A stretch of 64,000 nt of DNA. It comes from Planococcus chinensis (GTDB lineage Bacteria; Bacillota; Bacilli; Bacillales_A; Planococcaceae). Of this stretch, positions 34,882 to 43,543 are shown piece after piece. The notes beneath the pieces are model-generated. The model was not told the DNA's origin. It saw only the letters and a list, made by a program, of their open reading frames with translations, and did not search any database. The stretch spans positions 186,001 to 250,000 of the forward strand of contig NZ_JABWTK010000003.1 of NCBI RefSeq assembly GCF_020071995.1. The letters run 5' to 3'. Made by a program: the position numbers and the translations under genes. Positions within the stretch are counted from its first letter, which is position 1, and every line of letters starts with the position of its first letter.

Positions 34882-35529
34882 TTAAAGAACATAATAGAAA
34901 ACGGACAGGAAATGGCATAGGCTGCCGGCTAAAATGAAAAGGTGAAAAATTTCATGGAAGCCTAAGTGTTTGGAAGAAAGAAAGTTTGGTTTCAATCCGT
35001 AAATGATGCCGCCAATTGTGTAAAGAATCCCTCCGGCAATCAATAGAAGCAGGCCTTCTATAGGCAAGCTGTCCGCCAGCGGCACTACGGCGAAAATGAT
35101 GATCCAGCCCATTGCAATGTAAAGGGCAGTGGAGAGCCAGCGCGGCGAATGGAACCACACCATTTTAAACAGAATACCGGCAATGCCAATGGCAGCTACA
35201 AAACCGAACAACGACCAGCCGAGCGGACCGTCGAGTGCAATCAGGCAAAAAGGTGCATAAGAACCGGCGATCAAAGCAAAAATCATCGAATGGTCCAGTT
35301 TTCTTAAAAAAGCGATCAATCGCGGATTGGCGATAGCTGTATGATAAATGGTAGAAGCGAGATACAAACAAATTAAGCTGACGCCAAAAATGATGACCGC
35401 TGCAAGATGCAGCGCCGGAGCATCGACGTAAGCGGCTTTAATGACCATGGTCAGCAGAGCGGCAAAAGAAAGAACAGCTCCTGCTAAATGGGAAAGGGCA
35501 TTAAAGGGTTCTCTTATGTAACGATTCAT
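34882..35529 (-). CDS. trhA: Hemolysin III / TrhA family membrane protein
   Basis: A 215-residue PAQR-related membrane protein with seven hydrophobic segments. The conserved polar residues are in STIYHTAIANPRLIAFLRKLDHS, SYAPF and the C-terminal GFHEIFHLFILAGSLCH, which form the metal site of the family. Bacterial members (TrhA, YqfA) affect membrane energetics; the hemolysin label is historical. The ATG at 35529 is used because the GTG four codons earlier overlaps the AAGGTG ribosome site. Confidence 0.88.
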   Translation of the reverse strand: MNRYIREPFNALSHLAGAVLSFAALLTMVIKAAYVDAPALHLAAVIIFGVSLICLYLASTIYHTAIANPRLIAFLRKLDHSMIFALIAGSYAPFCLIALDGPLGWSLFGFVAAIGIAGILFKMVWFHSPRWLSTALYIAMGWIIIFAVVPLADSLPIEGLLLLIAGGILYTIGGIIYGLKPNFLSSKHLGFHEIFHLFILAGSLCHFLSVFYYVL

Positions 35530-35668
35530 ATTTATACGCACCTTTCGATATGTAGTTATTGAAACTACTTGTAATGATACTCCTGTTATTTTTATTGGTC
35601 AAGCTTGGAGGATTGAAAATAGTAAGGTAAAATTAACAGCATCAAATAATGTATTGAAGGTGAACGAA

Positions 35669-36244
35669 ATGGAAAACATGGACCGCCTTATTGAGAATTT
35701 GGGAGTAAAAAGCGGCGTTTTGCTGGAAGATATTCCGAAAATCGATTTGTATATCGATCAAGTCATCCAATTGTTCGAAACGAGCTTTGCTGATGCCAAA
35801 AGAAATGAAGAAGAAAAAATCCTGACAAAGACGATGATCAACAATTATGCCAAAGGAAAGCTCTTTTATCCGGTACACAATAAAAAATACACGCGCAACC
35901 ACATTATGCTCATCAGCCTGATTTACCAGATGAAAAGTGCTTTATCCATCAATGACGTCAAACAAGTGTTGGACGGCCTCAACGAGAGAGCCCTGCAGCA
36001 AGGGTTGAATTTGGAAAGCTTCTATGAAAGCTACTTGGAACTTCAGCAAGGAAATATCGGCAGCTTTGCCGCAGAGTTAAACGAACAAGCGGGGCGGGTA
36101 TCCCAGCAAGCGGCAGGAATGGAAGATGCAGAAGAGCTGGAACAGGTATTACTCATTGCCTCATTGGTGCATACCAGCAATCTTTACAGAAGAGCTGCGG
36201 AAAAACTGGTGGATGACATGAAAGAGCGGGGGAAGGCGAAATGA
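35669..36244 (+). CDS. DUF1836 family protein
   Basis: 191 residues, mostly helical and soluble. The region KTMINNYAKGKLFYPVHNKKYTRNHIMLI resembles the MerR-like winged helix of DUF1836 proteins, suggesting DNA binding. The ATG at 35669 follows GAAGGTG. Its stop overlaps the next start by 4 bp, coupling it to the YaiI/YqxD-type gene. Role unknown. Confidence 0.82.
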   Translation: MENMDRLIENLGVKSGVLLEDIPKIDLYIDQVIQLFETSFADAKRNEEEKILTKTMINNYAKGKLFYPVHNKKYTRNHIMLISLIYQMKSALSINDVKQVLDGLNERALQQGLNLESFYESYLELQQGNIGSFAAELNEQAGRVSQQAAGMEDAEELEQVLLIASLVHTSNLYRRAAEKLVDDMKERGKAK

Positions 36245-36687
36245 CAAAAGTGTTGATAGATGCAGACGGCTGTCCCGTCGTCGATCTGACGATTTCCATT
36301 GCCAAGCAATTTCAGCTTCCGGTCCTGCTCTTATGCGATACAGCCCATAATATGCAGCGGCCAGGCGCGGAAACCATCATTGTTTCAAAAGGAGCAGACG
36401 CAGTTGATTTTGTCCTGGTTAACCGGGTCGATAAGGGAGACGTGGTCGTTACGCAGGATTATGGCTTAGCGGCGATGGTGCTTGCGAAAAGAGGATATCC
36501 AATCGACCAGAATGGCCGTGTTTATTCCGAGCAGAACATCGACCAGCTCCTTTACAGCCGCCATATTGCCAAAAAGGTGCGCGATGGAGGCGGCCGCATG
36601 AAGGGGCCGAAAAAGCGCAAGCCCGAAGACAATGAAAAGTTTCAAGAAAGCCTGCTTGGGCTGCTCCGAGAAATAACCACTTCCTGA
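36241..36687 (+). CDS. yqxD: YaiI/YqxD family protein (UPF0178, PIN-like fold)
   Basis: 148 residues with the signature VLIDADGCPVVD at the N-terminus, VTQDYGLAAMVLAKRG in the middle and GGRMKGPKK near the C-terminus. The aspartates and fold suggest a PIN-type nuclease, but I know of no demonstrated activity. In Bacillus the homologue lies near dnaG. It is translationally coupled to the DUF1836 gene. Confidence 0.9.
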   Translation: MTKVLIDADGCPVVDLTISIAKQFQLPVLLLCDTAHNMQRPGAETIIVSKGADAVDFVLVNRVDKGDVVVTQDYGLAAMVLAKRGYPIDQNGRVYSEQNIDQLLYSRHIAKKVRDGGGRMKGPKKRKPEDNEKFQESLLGLLREITTS

Positions 36688-36694
36688 CACAATA

Positions 36695-36730
36695 AAAAGC
36701 GGAACCGGCAAGCTTGCCGGTTCCGCTTTT
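36695..36730. terminator. Bidirectional terminator, perfect 36-nt palindrome
   Basis: AAAAGCGGAACCGGCAAG is followed directly by its complement with no unpaired loop. It separates the yqxD-type gene from the convergent SLH gene. Confidence 0.92.
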
Positions 36731-36740
36731 CAATTGTCCG

Positions 36741-37844
36741 TTAAATGGTCCAGCGGTTATTGACCAATGCAACCAAAATCCATTTGCCGCTGCTGTTTTT
36801 CTCGAAGACCATGTTGAGGTTTTGCCAATCCATGCCGTCGTATTGCTCGGTTCCAGGGTGATAGAACTCCACAATCGTAGCATTTGGGAAACGTTCCTTG
36901 ATCTGCTCGTGTGTCATTGGCTGTTCGGTACGGCCATACCGTTCTTTCTCATTGTAGGTGGCATCCATCAGGTACTCGCTGTAGTACTGGGCAGGAGTCA
37001 GCTTGATCGGGAAGCCGCTGCCATCCTGATAGCCCCATTGATAAACTCGGCTGTTCTGCATAAAGCCGGGCACTTGGGCTTTTGTAAAAGTGACGCCGCC
37101 ATTGTCCAGGCAACCGCCGCTATAAGGGCAGAACGTCAAGCCTTTTTGCGTGCCTACATAGGAAGAAACTGCTGCAAAATCTTTCGCTTTCAAGTCGGCC
37201 AGGATGTCATTGGCCGTTTCCAGGAGAGCCTGTTTGTCAGGAATGAAAGAAGGTTCAATGGCCCGTGCCAAAAATACGGCGAAATGGACGCGGCTGACAT
37301 TGGTGTCCGGACGGAACGTATTATCCGTATAGCCTCTCGCCACTCCTTGATAGGCAAGCCGGGAGATAGCTTCATAGGCGAAGTGATTCGGGCCAACATC
37401 GGAAAACTTTGCGTTTGGCGCATTCGGAAAATCAAAAGCGCGGTCGAGCATAACGGCCGTTTGGGCACGGGTCACTTTCCAGTCCGGACGGAAATAGTTT
37501 CCGGGGAATCCATTGACGATTCCAGCTTCCGCACCAGAAGCAATATAGCCTGATGCAAAGGAACCGGCGCTTACATCTTTAAATGGAGTTGCCCGTTTGG
37601 TTCCGTCAAGTTCAAGTGCACGCCCGATCATGGTGATGGCTTCTGCACGGGTTACTGAGGCATTTGGACGGAATGTGCCGTCCGGATAACCGGAAACAAT
37701 TCCTTGTTCATGCAAGTAGATCACTTCAAAAGCAAACGGGTCAGTTGCAAAAAAATCATCGAATGTGACAACGGCTTTGGCAGGAGCAGAAAACGCACTG
37801 AATAGAAGGAAGAACGCCGCTGCTAGAAACAGAATTTTTCTCAT
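36741..37844 (-). CDS. Secreted protein with three SLH domains
   Basis: 367 residues. A signal peptide (MRKILFLAAAFFLLF... APAKA) is followed by three S-layer homology repeats (about 28-75, 85-135 and 145-195), each with the FRPDxxVTRAQ/TRAE-type motif, which bind pyruvylated wall polymers. The C-terminal ~170 residues are a separate domain with two cysteines in FCPYSGGCLDNG and a terminal LVALVNNRWTI; I do not recognise it. The protein is probably anchored on the cell surface and exposes this domain. The ATG follows GGGAGGTGG. Confidence 0.9.
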   Translation of the reverse strand: MRKILFLAAAFFLLFSAFSAPAKAVVTFDDFFATDPFAFEVIYLHEQGIVSGYPDGTFRPNASVTRAEAITMIGRALELDGTKRATPFKDVSAGSFASGYIASGAEAGIVNGFPGNYFRPDWKVTRAQTAVMLDRAFDFPNAPNAKFSDVGPNHFAYEAISRLAYQGVARGYTDNTFRPDTNVSRVHFAVFLARAIEPSFIPDKQALLETANDILADLKAKDFAAVSSYVGTQKGLTFCPYSGGCLDNGGVTFTKAQVPGFMQNSRVYQWGYQDGSGFPIKLTPAQYYSEYLMDATYNEKERYGRTEQPMTHEQIKERFPNATIVEFYHPGTEQYDGMDWQNLNMVFEKNSSGKWILVALVNNRWTI

Positions 37845-37914
37845 GATTCCACCTCCCTAATTAAGTCGATTTTACCACAAAATATAGCGGAAATAAACAA
37901 AAAGACTGTATTTT

Positions 37915-37944
37915 CTGACAAATATAATTTAAACTTACTATGCT
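37915..37944 (+). promoter_or_regulatory. Possible promoter of the DJ-1/PfpI gene
   Basis: CTGACA (37915-37920), 18-base spacer, TATGCT (37939-37944). It lies about 70 bases before the start at 38015; moderate matches only. Confidence 0.35.
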
Positions 37945-38014
37945 GCTTGATGAATAATTCCGGAGAGCAGGGGAATACTAAACTAAAGACTTTACGAGTT
38001 GAAAGGAGACTGTT

Positions 38015-38734
38015 ATGGATAAGATTCTGATCGTCGTAACCAATTATTCAGCCCTTGGAGAAAGAGGAAAGAAAACCGGGCTTTGGCTGAGGGAGCTGAC
38101 GGATTTTTACCATGAAGTCAGAGAACTTTTTGACGTCGATATCATTAGTACCGCCCCGAAGCGGGTGCCCTTGGATCCGAGGAGCTTGCTTGAAGTGCTG
38201 ACTAACAAAAAGACGCGGGCATACTATATGAATGATGAACTGATGGACCGCATCAAAAATCCGCTAACCCCTGAAGAGGTGGATGGCCATGACTATGTAG
38301 CCATTTATTTTGCCGGCGGGCACGGCACCATGTACGATTTCCCGGGAAATATCCGCCTGCAAGAGCTGACCAAAACCATCTATGAAAAAGGCGGAATCGT
38401 TTCAGCCGTTTGCCACGGTCCGTGCGGGTTATTGAATGTCCGGCTGTCTGATGGCCGGTACCTGTTGTCGGGCCATGTCGTCACCGGTTTTTCCAATCAG
38501 GAAGAAAAGCTGATGGGCATGTTCAAAGACATTCCTTATTCGCTGGAAGAAAGCATGAGGGAAAGAGGGACTTTGTTCAAGCAGGCGGCATTGCCGTTCA
38601 CTTCCTGTGTCATTTTATCCGGACGCCTCATTACCGGGCAGAACCCGGCTTCGGCCAAAGATGTCGCATTAAAAGTGATAGAACAGTGCCGGGAATTTGG
38701 GAACCGTGAATATGATTACGAGATGGAAGCTTAA
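38015..38734 (+). CDS. DJ-1/PfpI superfamily protein (Hsp31-like)
   Basis: 239 residues with the nucleophile elbow AVCHGPCGLL (catalytic Cys) and the upstream GGHGTMYDF, as in the Hsp31/glyoxalase III branch of the superfamily. Such proteins detoxify methylglyoxal, act as chaperones or repair glycated molecules. Which applies here is not decidable. GAAAGGAG precedes the ATG. The unit ends in a hairpin that overlaps its stop codon. Confidence 0.87.
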   Translation: MDKILIVVTNYSALGERGKKTGLWLRELTDFYHEVRELFDVDIISTAPKRVPLDPRSLLEVLTNKKTRAYYMNDELMDRIKNPLTPEEVDGHDYVAIYFAGGHGTMYDFPGNIRLQELTKTIYEKGGIVSAVCHGPCGLLNVRLSDGRYLLSGHVVTGFSNQEEKLMGMFKDIPYSLEESMRERGTLFKQAALPFTSCVILSGRLITGQNPASAKDVALKVIEQCREFGNREYDYEMEA

Positions 38735-38747
38735 TTAGCTTCCATCT
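38721..38747. terminator. Bidirectional terminator overlapping a stop codon
   Basis: AGATGGAAGCT pairs with AGCTTCCATCT around TAATT; the stop of the DJ-1/PfpI gene (38732-38734) lies in the loop region. It also follows the ancestral stop of the broken GDPD gene on the other strand. Confidence 0.75.
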
Positions 38748-39610
38748 CATTTTCGCTGCTGTGCGTATTGCAAAGCTTCCACGGCATGATCGGTTTGGAG
38801 AATGTTGAATCCCCTGTCCAATAGCCAGCCCCATCCTTTATCCGGATCAGTTTTGGACAGCGAATCAAAGTGGCCTGCATTTTCAGCGCCATCCAGGGAA
38901 TTGCCCCATATATTCGTACGGTTTCTCAGTTAATCAAAGACAGCCTTTGAGATGACTTGATCCTGTTCACTGTGAAAAAGAAGTTCAACAGCAATAGGGG
39001 AAATCTGATCCAGCAGTTCATCAAGCTGAGCCAAATTTTTGTCCTGAAGTTTATGCATATAATGCATTGCTTTCTTTTTGGAATGAAGAAATTCCAGTAC
39101 TTTTTCAACGGGTTCTCCGCTTTTAAGCAAAACGTGGTCAAATGAATCGGTTTCATCCAAAATTTCATAAAGTTGTTCACGGTACAGCCAAGCTTTATCG
39201 GCGTTAATCACAGCCTTCCCTTTTACTAGAGCAAGCACTTCCCGGAAAGTCGGCACTTTTTCAGAAGTGAGCGGTGCTTGGCTCCCGCCCTTGCCCTCTT
39301 TTAGGAACAACGAATGAATGTCGGATAAAGAAAGGTCGGAAATCTGCCCTTTTCCATTCGTGGTCCGGTCGACAGTAGCATCATGCATCACAATCAAATG
39401 GCCGTCTTTTGTTTTTTGGAGATCCAATTCAATGAAGTAAATGTGAAGAGCCAGACATTCTTTGACAGCGGCCATGGAATTCTCAGGAGCTTTTCCCCAA
39501 AGGCCGCGATGTGCAGCGACGAAAAAAGGATGCTTTTTTTGTTGAAAAGCTTTAAAAAAATCAGTGAAATTGTCGAATTCCAAAGATGTTCTTTTTTGTT
39601 TTTCCTTCAT
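38747..39610 (-). pseudogene. Glycerophosphodiester phosphodiesterase, interrupted by an in-frame stop
   Basis: The reading frame from 39610 encodes GDPD motifs AAHRGLWGKAPENSM and ELDLQKTKDGHLIVMHD (catalytic His, Glu and Asp), then meets TAA at 38930-38932. Beyond it the same frame continues for 60 codons with typical GDPD C-terminal sequence (LRNRTNIWGNSLDGAE, then GWGWLLDRGFNILQTD) to a TGA at 38747-38749. The simplest change is a CAA (Gln) to TAA mutation. The 226-residue truncated protein lacks the last barrel strands and is probably inactive, though the main catalytic residues are kept. The ATG at 39610 follows CAGGAGAG. The intact product would have been 287 residues. Confidence 0.85.
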
Positions 39611-39671
39611 TCACAATCTCTCCTGTCGGTAAGCGCAGATAGGATATTTTCTATTACCCGCATACTGCGGC

Positions 39672-39697
39672 GTTTAATCCAGTACGTGAAAGGGTAA
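39672..39697 (+). promoter_or_regulatory. Sigma-B promoter of the YflT-type gene
   Basis: Perfect GTTTAA (39672-39677), 14-base spacer, GGGTAA (39692-39697): 11 of 12 matches to the Bacillus consensus, 42 bases before the start of a general stress protein gene. Confidence 0.8.
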
Positions 39698-39738
39698 TTT
39701 CAACTAAATTACTGCTTTAATAAGAAGGAGTTTTGATA

Positions 39739-40221
39739 ATGGCCCAAAGATCGGTGACAGGTTATTACGACAGTGAACAAGAAGCGATTGAAGCAATCGA
39801 AGAGTTGAAACTGCAGGGCTACCGGCAAGAAGATATTTCCGTCATCAGTAAAAATAAAGGCGAAACAGAAACGGTCACAGAAGAAACCGGGACTCATGCG
39901 AGCGAAGGCGCAACAGCCGGTTTAGTGACGGGCGGCGCTTTAGGAGGATTAGGCGGCGTGATTGTCGGACTCGGGGCGCTGGCGATTCCGGGAATCGGGC
40001 CAATTGTTGCCGCAGGACCCATCGCAGCTGGAATTACAGGAGCAGCTGCAGGAGCGGGGCTCGGCGGGCTCGCGGGTGCTTTGATTGGAATGGGAATTCC
40101 GGAAGAAGAAGCGCAAGAATACGAAACCCATTTTAACAAAGGGAAAATACTCGTGCTGCTGGAAGACAACAATGACCGGGACAAAGACTCGCCGGGACGG
40201 GCGAACAGAAGTGTTCTATAA
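39739..40221 (+). CDS. General stress protein 17M-like (YflT domain) with glycine-rich segment
   Basis: 160 residues. The N-terminal ~50 residues (SVTGYYDSEQEAIEAIEELKLQGY) match the YflT/general stress 17M domain. The middle is a long glycine/alanine-rich hydrophobic stretch (about 65-125), which may insert in the membrane or form a hairpin. The end is charged. Such proteins are induced by sigma-B in Bacillus; their activity is unknown. The ATG at 39739 follows AAGAAGGAG with suitable spacing. The preceding sigma-B promoter agrees with the family. Confidence 0.85.
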   Translation: MAQRSVTGYYDSEQEAIEAIEELKLQGYRQEDISVISKNKGETETVTEETGTHASEGATAGLVTGGALGGLGGVIVGLGALAIPGIGPIVAAGPIAAGITGAAAGAGLGGLAGALIGMGIPEEEAQEYETHFNKGKILVLLEDNNDRDKDSPGRANRSVL

Positions 40222-40234
40222 AGTACAGCAGTTA

Positions 40235-40262
40235 AGCCATCCTCAGAAAGGGTGGTTTTTTT
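40235..40262 (+). terminator. Terminator between the YflT-type gene and bpsA
   Basis: CCATCCT pairs with AGGGTGG (one G-U pair) and is followed by seven T. Confidence 0.75.
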
Positions 40263-40290
40263 GGAGAAACTCAAAAAAGGGGGAAAAGGC

Positions 40291-41361
40291 ATGTCGTTTA
40301 TCCGCAAAGTGGTAACTGAGAACGCACCTTATCATGTTGATCAAAAAGAAATTGTGGGCGTCGTGGAAAATTTATTCGGAGAGCATTATGACGACATTGA
40401 GAGGTTGCTTCGGGTATTTGGCAACGGCCAAATTGAAGGGCGCTATTTTGCGGCTCCTCTGGAATGGTTTGAACGGGAGCGAGGCCTGGAAGAAAAAAAT
40501 CAGCTGTATATTGAAGAAGCCGTGCGTATGGGAAGCAATGCGGTCAAGCGCTGTCTGGAAGAGGCGGGAGTGGAAAAAGAAGAAATCGATGCTTTTGTTT
40601 TTGTCTCGAGTTCGGGCATGTCCACACCGACGATTGATGCCCGGATCATGAACGAACTGCGAATGCCTGTACATATTAAACGCATGCCGTTATGGGGGCT
40701 TGGCTGCGCAGGAGGGGCTTCCGGCATTAGCCGTGCACATGACTATTGCATGGCTTACCCGGATGCCAAAGTGATCGTCTTGTGCCTTGAGCTGTGCAGT
40801 TTGACCTTTCAGCGTTCCGACACGTCGAAAAGCAATTTGATTGGCACTTCCTTGTTCGCCGACGGGGCAGCGTGTGCTTTGGTGACCGGACGGGACGACC
40901 GGACAAAAGGAAGCGGGTTCTTTATTCGGGACACCCAGTCGACATTGATGCAGGATTCAGAAGACGTCATGGGCTGGGACGTAAAAGACGAAGGGCTGCA
41001 TGTTGTGTTTTCGCGGGACATACCGAAAATCATCGAGAGCTGGCTCAAACCAAACGTCGATCTGTTTTTGGATAAAATCGGGAAAACCTCAGCAGACATT
41101 ATGCATTTTGTGGCTCATCCCGGTGGCAAGAAAGTGCTGACCGCTTATGAAAAGTCCCTTGGCATCAACAAGGAGAAAACAAGTATATCAAGGGGCGTCC
41201 TCGCGCAGTATGGGAATATGTCTTCGCCGACCGTTTTATTCGTCTTGAAAGAATTCATGGAGAAAAAACCGGAGAGAGGGGAAGAAGGGCTGTTGACCGC
41301 ACTTGGCCCTGGCTTTAGTTCTGAAATGCTTTGGCTTGAATGGGGGGAAGCGGGCGCATGA
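40291..41361 (+). CDS. bpsA: Type III polyketide synthase (BpsA-like)
   Basis: A 356-residue chalcone-synthase-fold enzyme. The catalytic triad is visible as Cys in WGLGCAGGASG, His in AHPGGKKV and Asn in YGNMSSPTV. Bacillus BpsA makes triketide and tetraketide alkylpyrones from long-chain acyl-CoA and malonyl-CoA. I chose the ATG at 40291 after AAAGGGGGAAAAGG; a longer frame from 40252 starts inside the preceding terminator's T-run. It overlaps the methyltransferase gene by 4 bp, the same gene pair as bpsA-bpsB in Bacillus subtilis. Confidence 0.92.
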   Translation: MSFIRKVVTENAPYHVDQKEIVGVVENLFGEHYDDIERLLRVFGNGQIEGRYFAAPLEWFERERGLEEKNQLYIEEAVRMGSNAVKRCLEEAGVEKEEIDAFVFVSSSGMSTPTIDARIMNELRMPVHIKRMPLWGLGCAGGASGISRAHDYCMAYPDAKVIVLCLELCSLTFQRSDTSKSNLIGTSLFADGAACALVTGRDDRTKGSGFFIRDTQSTLMQDSEDVMGWDVKDEGLHVVFSRDIPKIIESWLKPNVDLFLDKIGKTSADIMHFVAHPGGKKVLTAYEKSLGINKEKTSISRGVLAQYGNMSSPTVLFVLKEFMEKKPERGEEGLLTALGPGFSSEMLWLEWGEAGA

Positions 41362-41870
41362 CATTTTTTTATCTATTGGTCGGCTTTGTCATCATTCAGC
41401 GGCTGCTTGAAGTTCTGTACGCCAAGTCCAATGAACGAAGAATGAAAAGCCAAGGGGCGATTGAAGCCGGTGCGGAGCATTACAAATGGATTGTTCTGCT
41501 GCACATGCTGTTTTTTGTTTCTCTCACAGCCGAAGTGCTGTTCAAGCAGCAAGGCCTCGGACCGGCATGGACTGTTTTTTTGGCTATTTTCATCATTGCC
41601 CAAATTCTCCGGGTCTGGGCTTTGGCTTCACTCGGGCAGTTCTGGAATACCAAAATCATCGTACTTCCGGGTGCCCCAAAAGTGAGTAGAGGACCTTATC
41701 GCTGGCTGCCTCATCCGAATTATATTGTGGTGGCGCTGGAAATTGCTGCACTGCCGCTCGTATTTGGCGCCTGGCGGACTGCCCTGTTTTTTACCGTAGC
41801 GAATGCTTTGTTATTGCTGCTCGTCCGGATTCCTGCTGAAGAAACGGCTCTGCAGGAATTAAAAGAATAG
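41358..41870 (+). CDS. bpsB: Isoprenylcysteine methyltransferase-family protein (BpsB/YpbQ-like)
   Basis: 170 residues, four to five hydrophobic segments, with the ICMT-family C-terminal motif GPYRWLPHPNYIVVALEI. In Bacillus the homologue O-methylates the alkylpyrones made by BpsA. It is translationally coupled to bpsA (4-bp overlap), so the same two-step synthesis of methylated alkylpyrones, probably membrane-located, is expected. The product's role is unknown. Confidence 0.9.
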   Translation: MTFFYLLVGFVIIQRLLEVLYAKSNERRMKSQGAIEAGAEHYKWIVLLHMLFFVSLTAEVLFKQQGLGPAWTVFLAIFIIAQILRVWALASLGQFWNTKIIVLPGAPKVSRGPYRWLPHPNYIVVALEIAALPLVFGAWRTALFFTVANALLLLLVRIPAEETALQELKE

Positions 41871-41900
41871 GGCCAAGCTGAAAAATCTTTTAACTTTGTA

Positions 41901-41924
41901 GTTAAAAAGATGTTTATAGGGTAT
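41901..41924 (+). promoter_or_regulatory. Sigma-B-like promoter before a small anchored protein
   Basis: GTTAAA (41901-41906), 12-base spacer, perfect GGGTAT (41919-41924), 48 bases before the start at 41972. The first box has one mismatch and the spacer is at the short limit. Confidence 0.5.
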
Positions 41925-41971
41925 ACAAAACAATAGACGTATCTATCATGTTTTTATTTGGAGGGATTTTG

Positions 41972-42253
41972 ATGAAAAAATCGACAATGAATACGGTAAT
42001 AGGAAGTGCACTGGCAGCTGCAGCAGGAGTTTTCGTTTACCGCGCATACCAGGAAAAGAATACAGTGAAAATTGCTGAAGACACGGATATGAGAAACAGC
42101 TTGGAAGTGGATCAGCGCGAAAGCGTGGAAGCGGACGTAGATCCAGCTGAAAAAGGGCTGACTCAATTGGATTCGGCATACCGCGATGAATGGCAGGCCA
42201 ATGCCTTCCCGCAAACTCATAGAGAAATGAAAGAACTAGAAGAAGACAAATAA
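41972..42253 (+). CDS. Small membrane-anchored acidic protein, 93 residues
   Basis: One N-terminal hydrophobic segment (TVIGSALAAAAGVFVYRAY) is followed by about 65 mostly acidic residues, giving a type-II-like or lipid-free anchored topology. No lipobox cysteine. I do not recognise the family. TTTGGAGGG precedes the ATG at 41972; an earlier in-frame ATG (41948) is without a ribosome site. The sigma-B-like promoter and terminator make it a single stress-type unit. Confidence 0.75.
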   Translation: MKKSTMNTVIGSALAAAAGVFVYRAYQEKNTVKIAEDTDMRNSLEVDQRESVEADVDPAEKGLTQLDSAYRDEWQANAFPQTHREMKELEEDK

Positions 42254-42262
42254 AACACGTAA

Positions 42263-42302
42263 AAAGAGCGGAAGCTGGAACAATGCGGCTTTCGCTCTTT
42301 TA
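42263..42302 (+). terminator. Terminator of the 93-residue protein gene
   Basis: AAAGAGCGGAAGC pairs with GCTTTCGCTCTTT (one G-U) and is followed by T. Confidence 0.8.
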
Positions 42303-42339
42303 CTGTGTTTTTTCGTTTTCTGGAGAGAGGAATGGGAAG

Positions 42340-43428
42340 ATGTGGATTAAGAAACCGTTTTTCGAGTATGCAACTGCCATACTCCTGATTGTGATTATTC
42401 TCTTTTTTATCGGCAAAATCGATTATGCTTTTTGGCCTTTTAAAATTATTATTGCGACTGTATTTGCTCCGATATTGATTGCCGGACTTCTATATTATCT
42501 GATTCGCCCTTTTCTTCAGGTATTGCTGCGTTATATGCCGAAAGTGGGAGGAATCGCCGTCGTCTTTTTTGTCTTCTTTGCAGCGCTGTCTGCATTAATC
42601 TATTATTTCGGCCCCACAATCAAAGAACAGGTGGCAAGCCTGACAGAACTGGCGCCACAAACAGTCGAGCAAGTAACAGCTGAGTCCGAAGCGAAAATGA
42701 ATGGCTTTGAAGTTGCCGGGGTGAGCGGATATGAGATAAAAAATCGAGTGCTTATTTATATGGAGGACGCCTCCAAAAACTTGATGGACAATGTCATGAC
42801 GATTTTGGGTACTTTAATGAACGTTGCAGTTGTTCTGATTGTCGTACCGTTCATCTTGTTCTTTTTATTAAAAGATGATCATAAATTGATTCCGTCGTTG
42901 ATGAAATACGTGTCCGAAGAACACAAGCCGGAAGGCAGAAAATTATTGAAAGATGTAGACGAAACTTTATCGAATTATATTGTGGGGCAGGCGATTGTGG
43001 CGGTTGTGGTCGGGTTCTTAATGTTTATCGGCTATAGCATCATCGGCTTGGATTATGCCCTGTTGCTGGCTGTTTTTGCCATGTTCCTAATTATTGTTCC
43101 GTTTTTAGGGCCGCTCATTGGCGTCATTCCGGCTATTTTTGTCGCTTTGATGAGCGGAGAACCTTTTATGGCTGTCAAGGTGCTGGCCGTATTGTTGATT
43201 GTCCAGCAGCTTGAAGGCAATTTAGTGACTCCGAATATTATGGGAAGCCGTTTAAATATCCATCCGCTGACCATTATTTTCTTGCTGTTGATTGCTGCAG
43301 CTCTTTATGGGTTTGTCGGCATCCTGATTGCTATTCCGCTTTATGCTGTTTTAAAAACGGTGGTCCACAATTTCCGTTTGTTTATCCGGCTGCGCAAAAA
43401 AAGAGAAGTGGCAAGCAGGGGGTATTAA
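42340..43428 (+). CDS. AI-2E family transporter (PerM/YueF-like)
   Basis: 362 residues with the family pattern of eight hydrophobic segments: paired N-terminal segments, a long extracytoplasmic helical region (about 85-160) and GxxxxxxPLIGVIPAIFVALM plus QQLEGNLVTPNIMGSRLNIHPL near the C-terminus. The family was named for AI-2 export, but many members act as sodium/proton antiporters or unknown permeases. The ATG at 42340 is preceded by GGGAAG. Substrate cannot be assigned. Confidence 0.88.
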   Translation: MWIKKPFFEYATAILLIVIILFFIGKIDYAFWPFKIIIATVFAPILIAGLLYYLIRPFLQVLLRYMPKVGGIAVVFFVFFAALSALIYYFGPTIKEQVASLTELAPQTVEQVTAESEAKMNGFEVAGVSGYEIKNRVLIYMEDASKNLMDNVMTILGTLMNVAVVLIVVPFILFFLLKDDHKLIPSLMKYVSEEHKPEGRKLLKDVDETLSNYIVGQAIVAVVVGFLMFIGYSIIGLDYALLLAVFAMFLIIVPFLGPLIGVIPAIFVALMSGEPFMAVKVLAVLLIVQQLEGNLVTPNIMGSRLNIHPLTIIFLLLIAAALYGFVGILIAIPLYAVLKTVVHNFRLFIRLRKKREVASRGY

Positions 43429-43430
43429 GG

Positions 43431-43466
43431 CTCATTGGATTGAAGATTCAATGAGTTTATTTTCTT
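43431..43466 (+). terminator. Terminator of the AI-2E-type gene
   Basis: CTCATTG pairs with CAATGAG across a 10-base loop, then TTTATTTTCTT. Confidence 0.68.
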
Positions 43467-43543
43467 AAGAAGGTTCTGAATCTTGAAAGTTTATGCTATA
43501 TTAAGTAGTAGTATTTTATGAAAAGAAAAAAGGGGGCACCAAA

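Noticed and set aside
36714..37553. 279-codon open frame antisense to the SLH gene
   Set aside because: It starts inside a terminator hairpin and is a shadow of the SLH repeats.
43454..43468. CodY box before the first binding-protein gene
   Set aside because: TATTTTCTTAAGAAG matches at only about 10 of 15 positions and overlaps a terminator.
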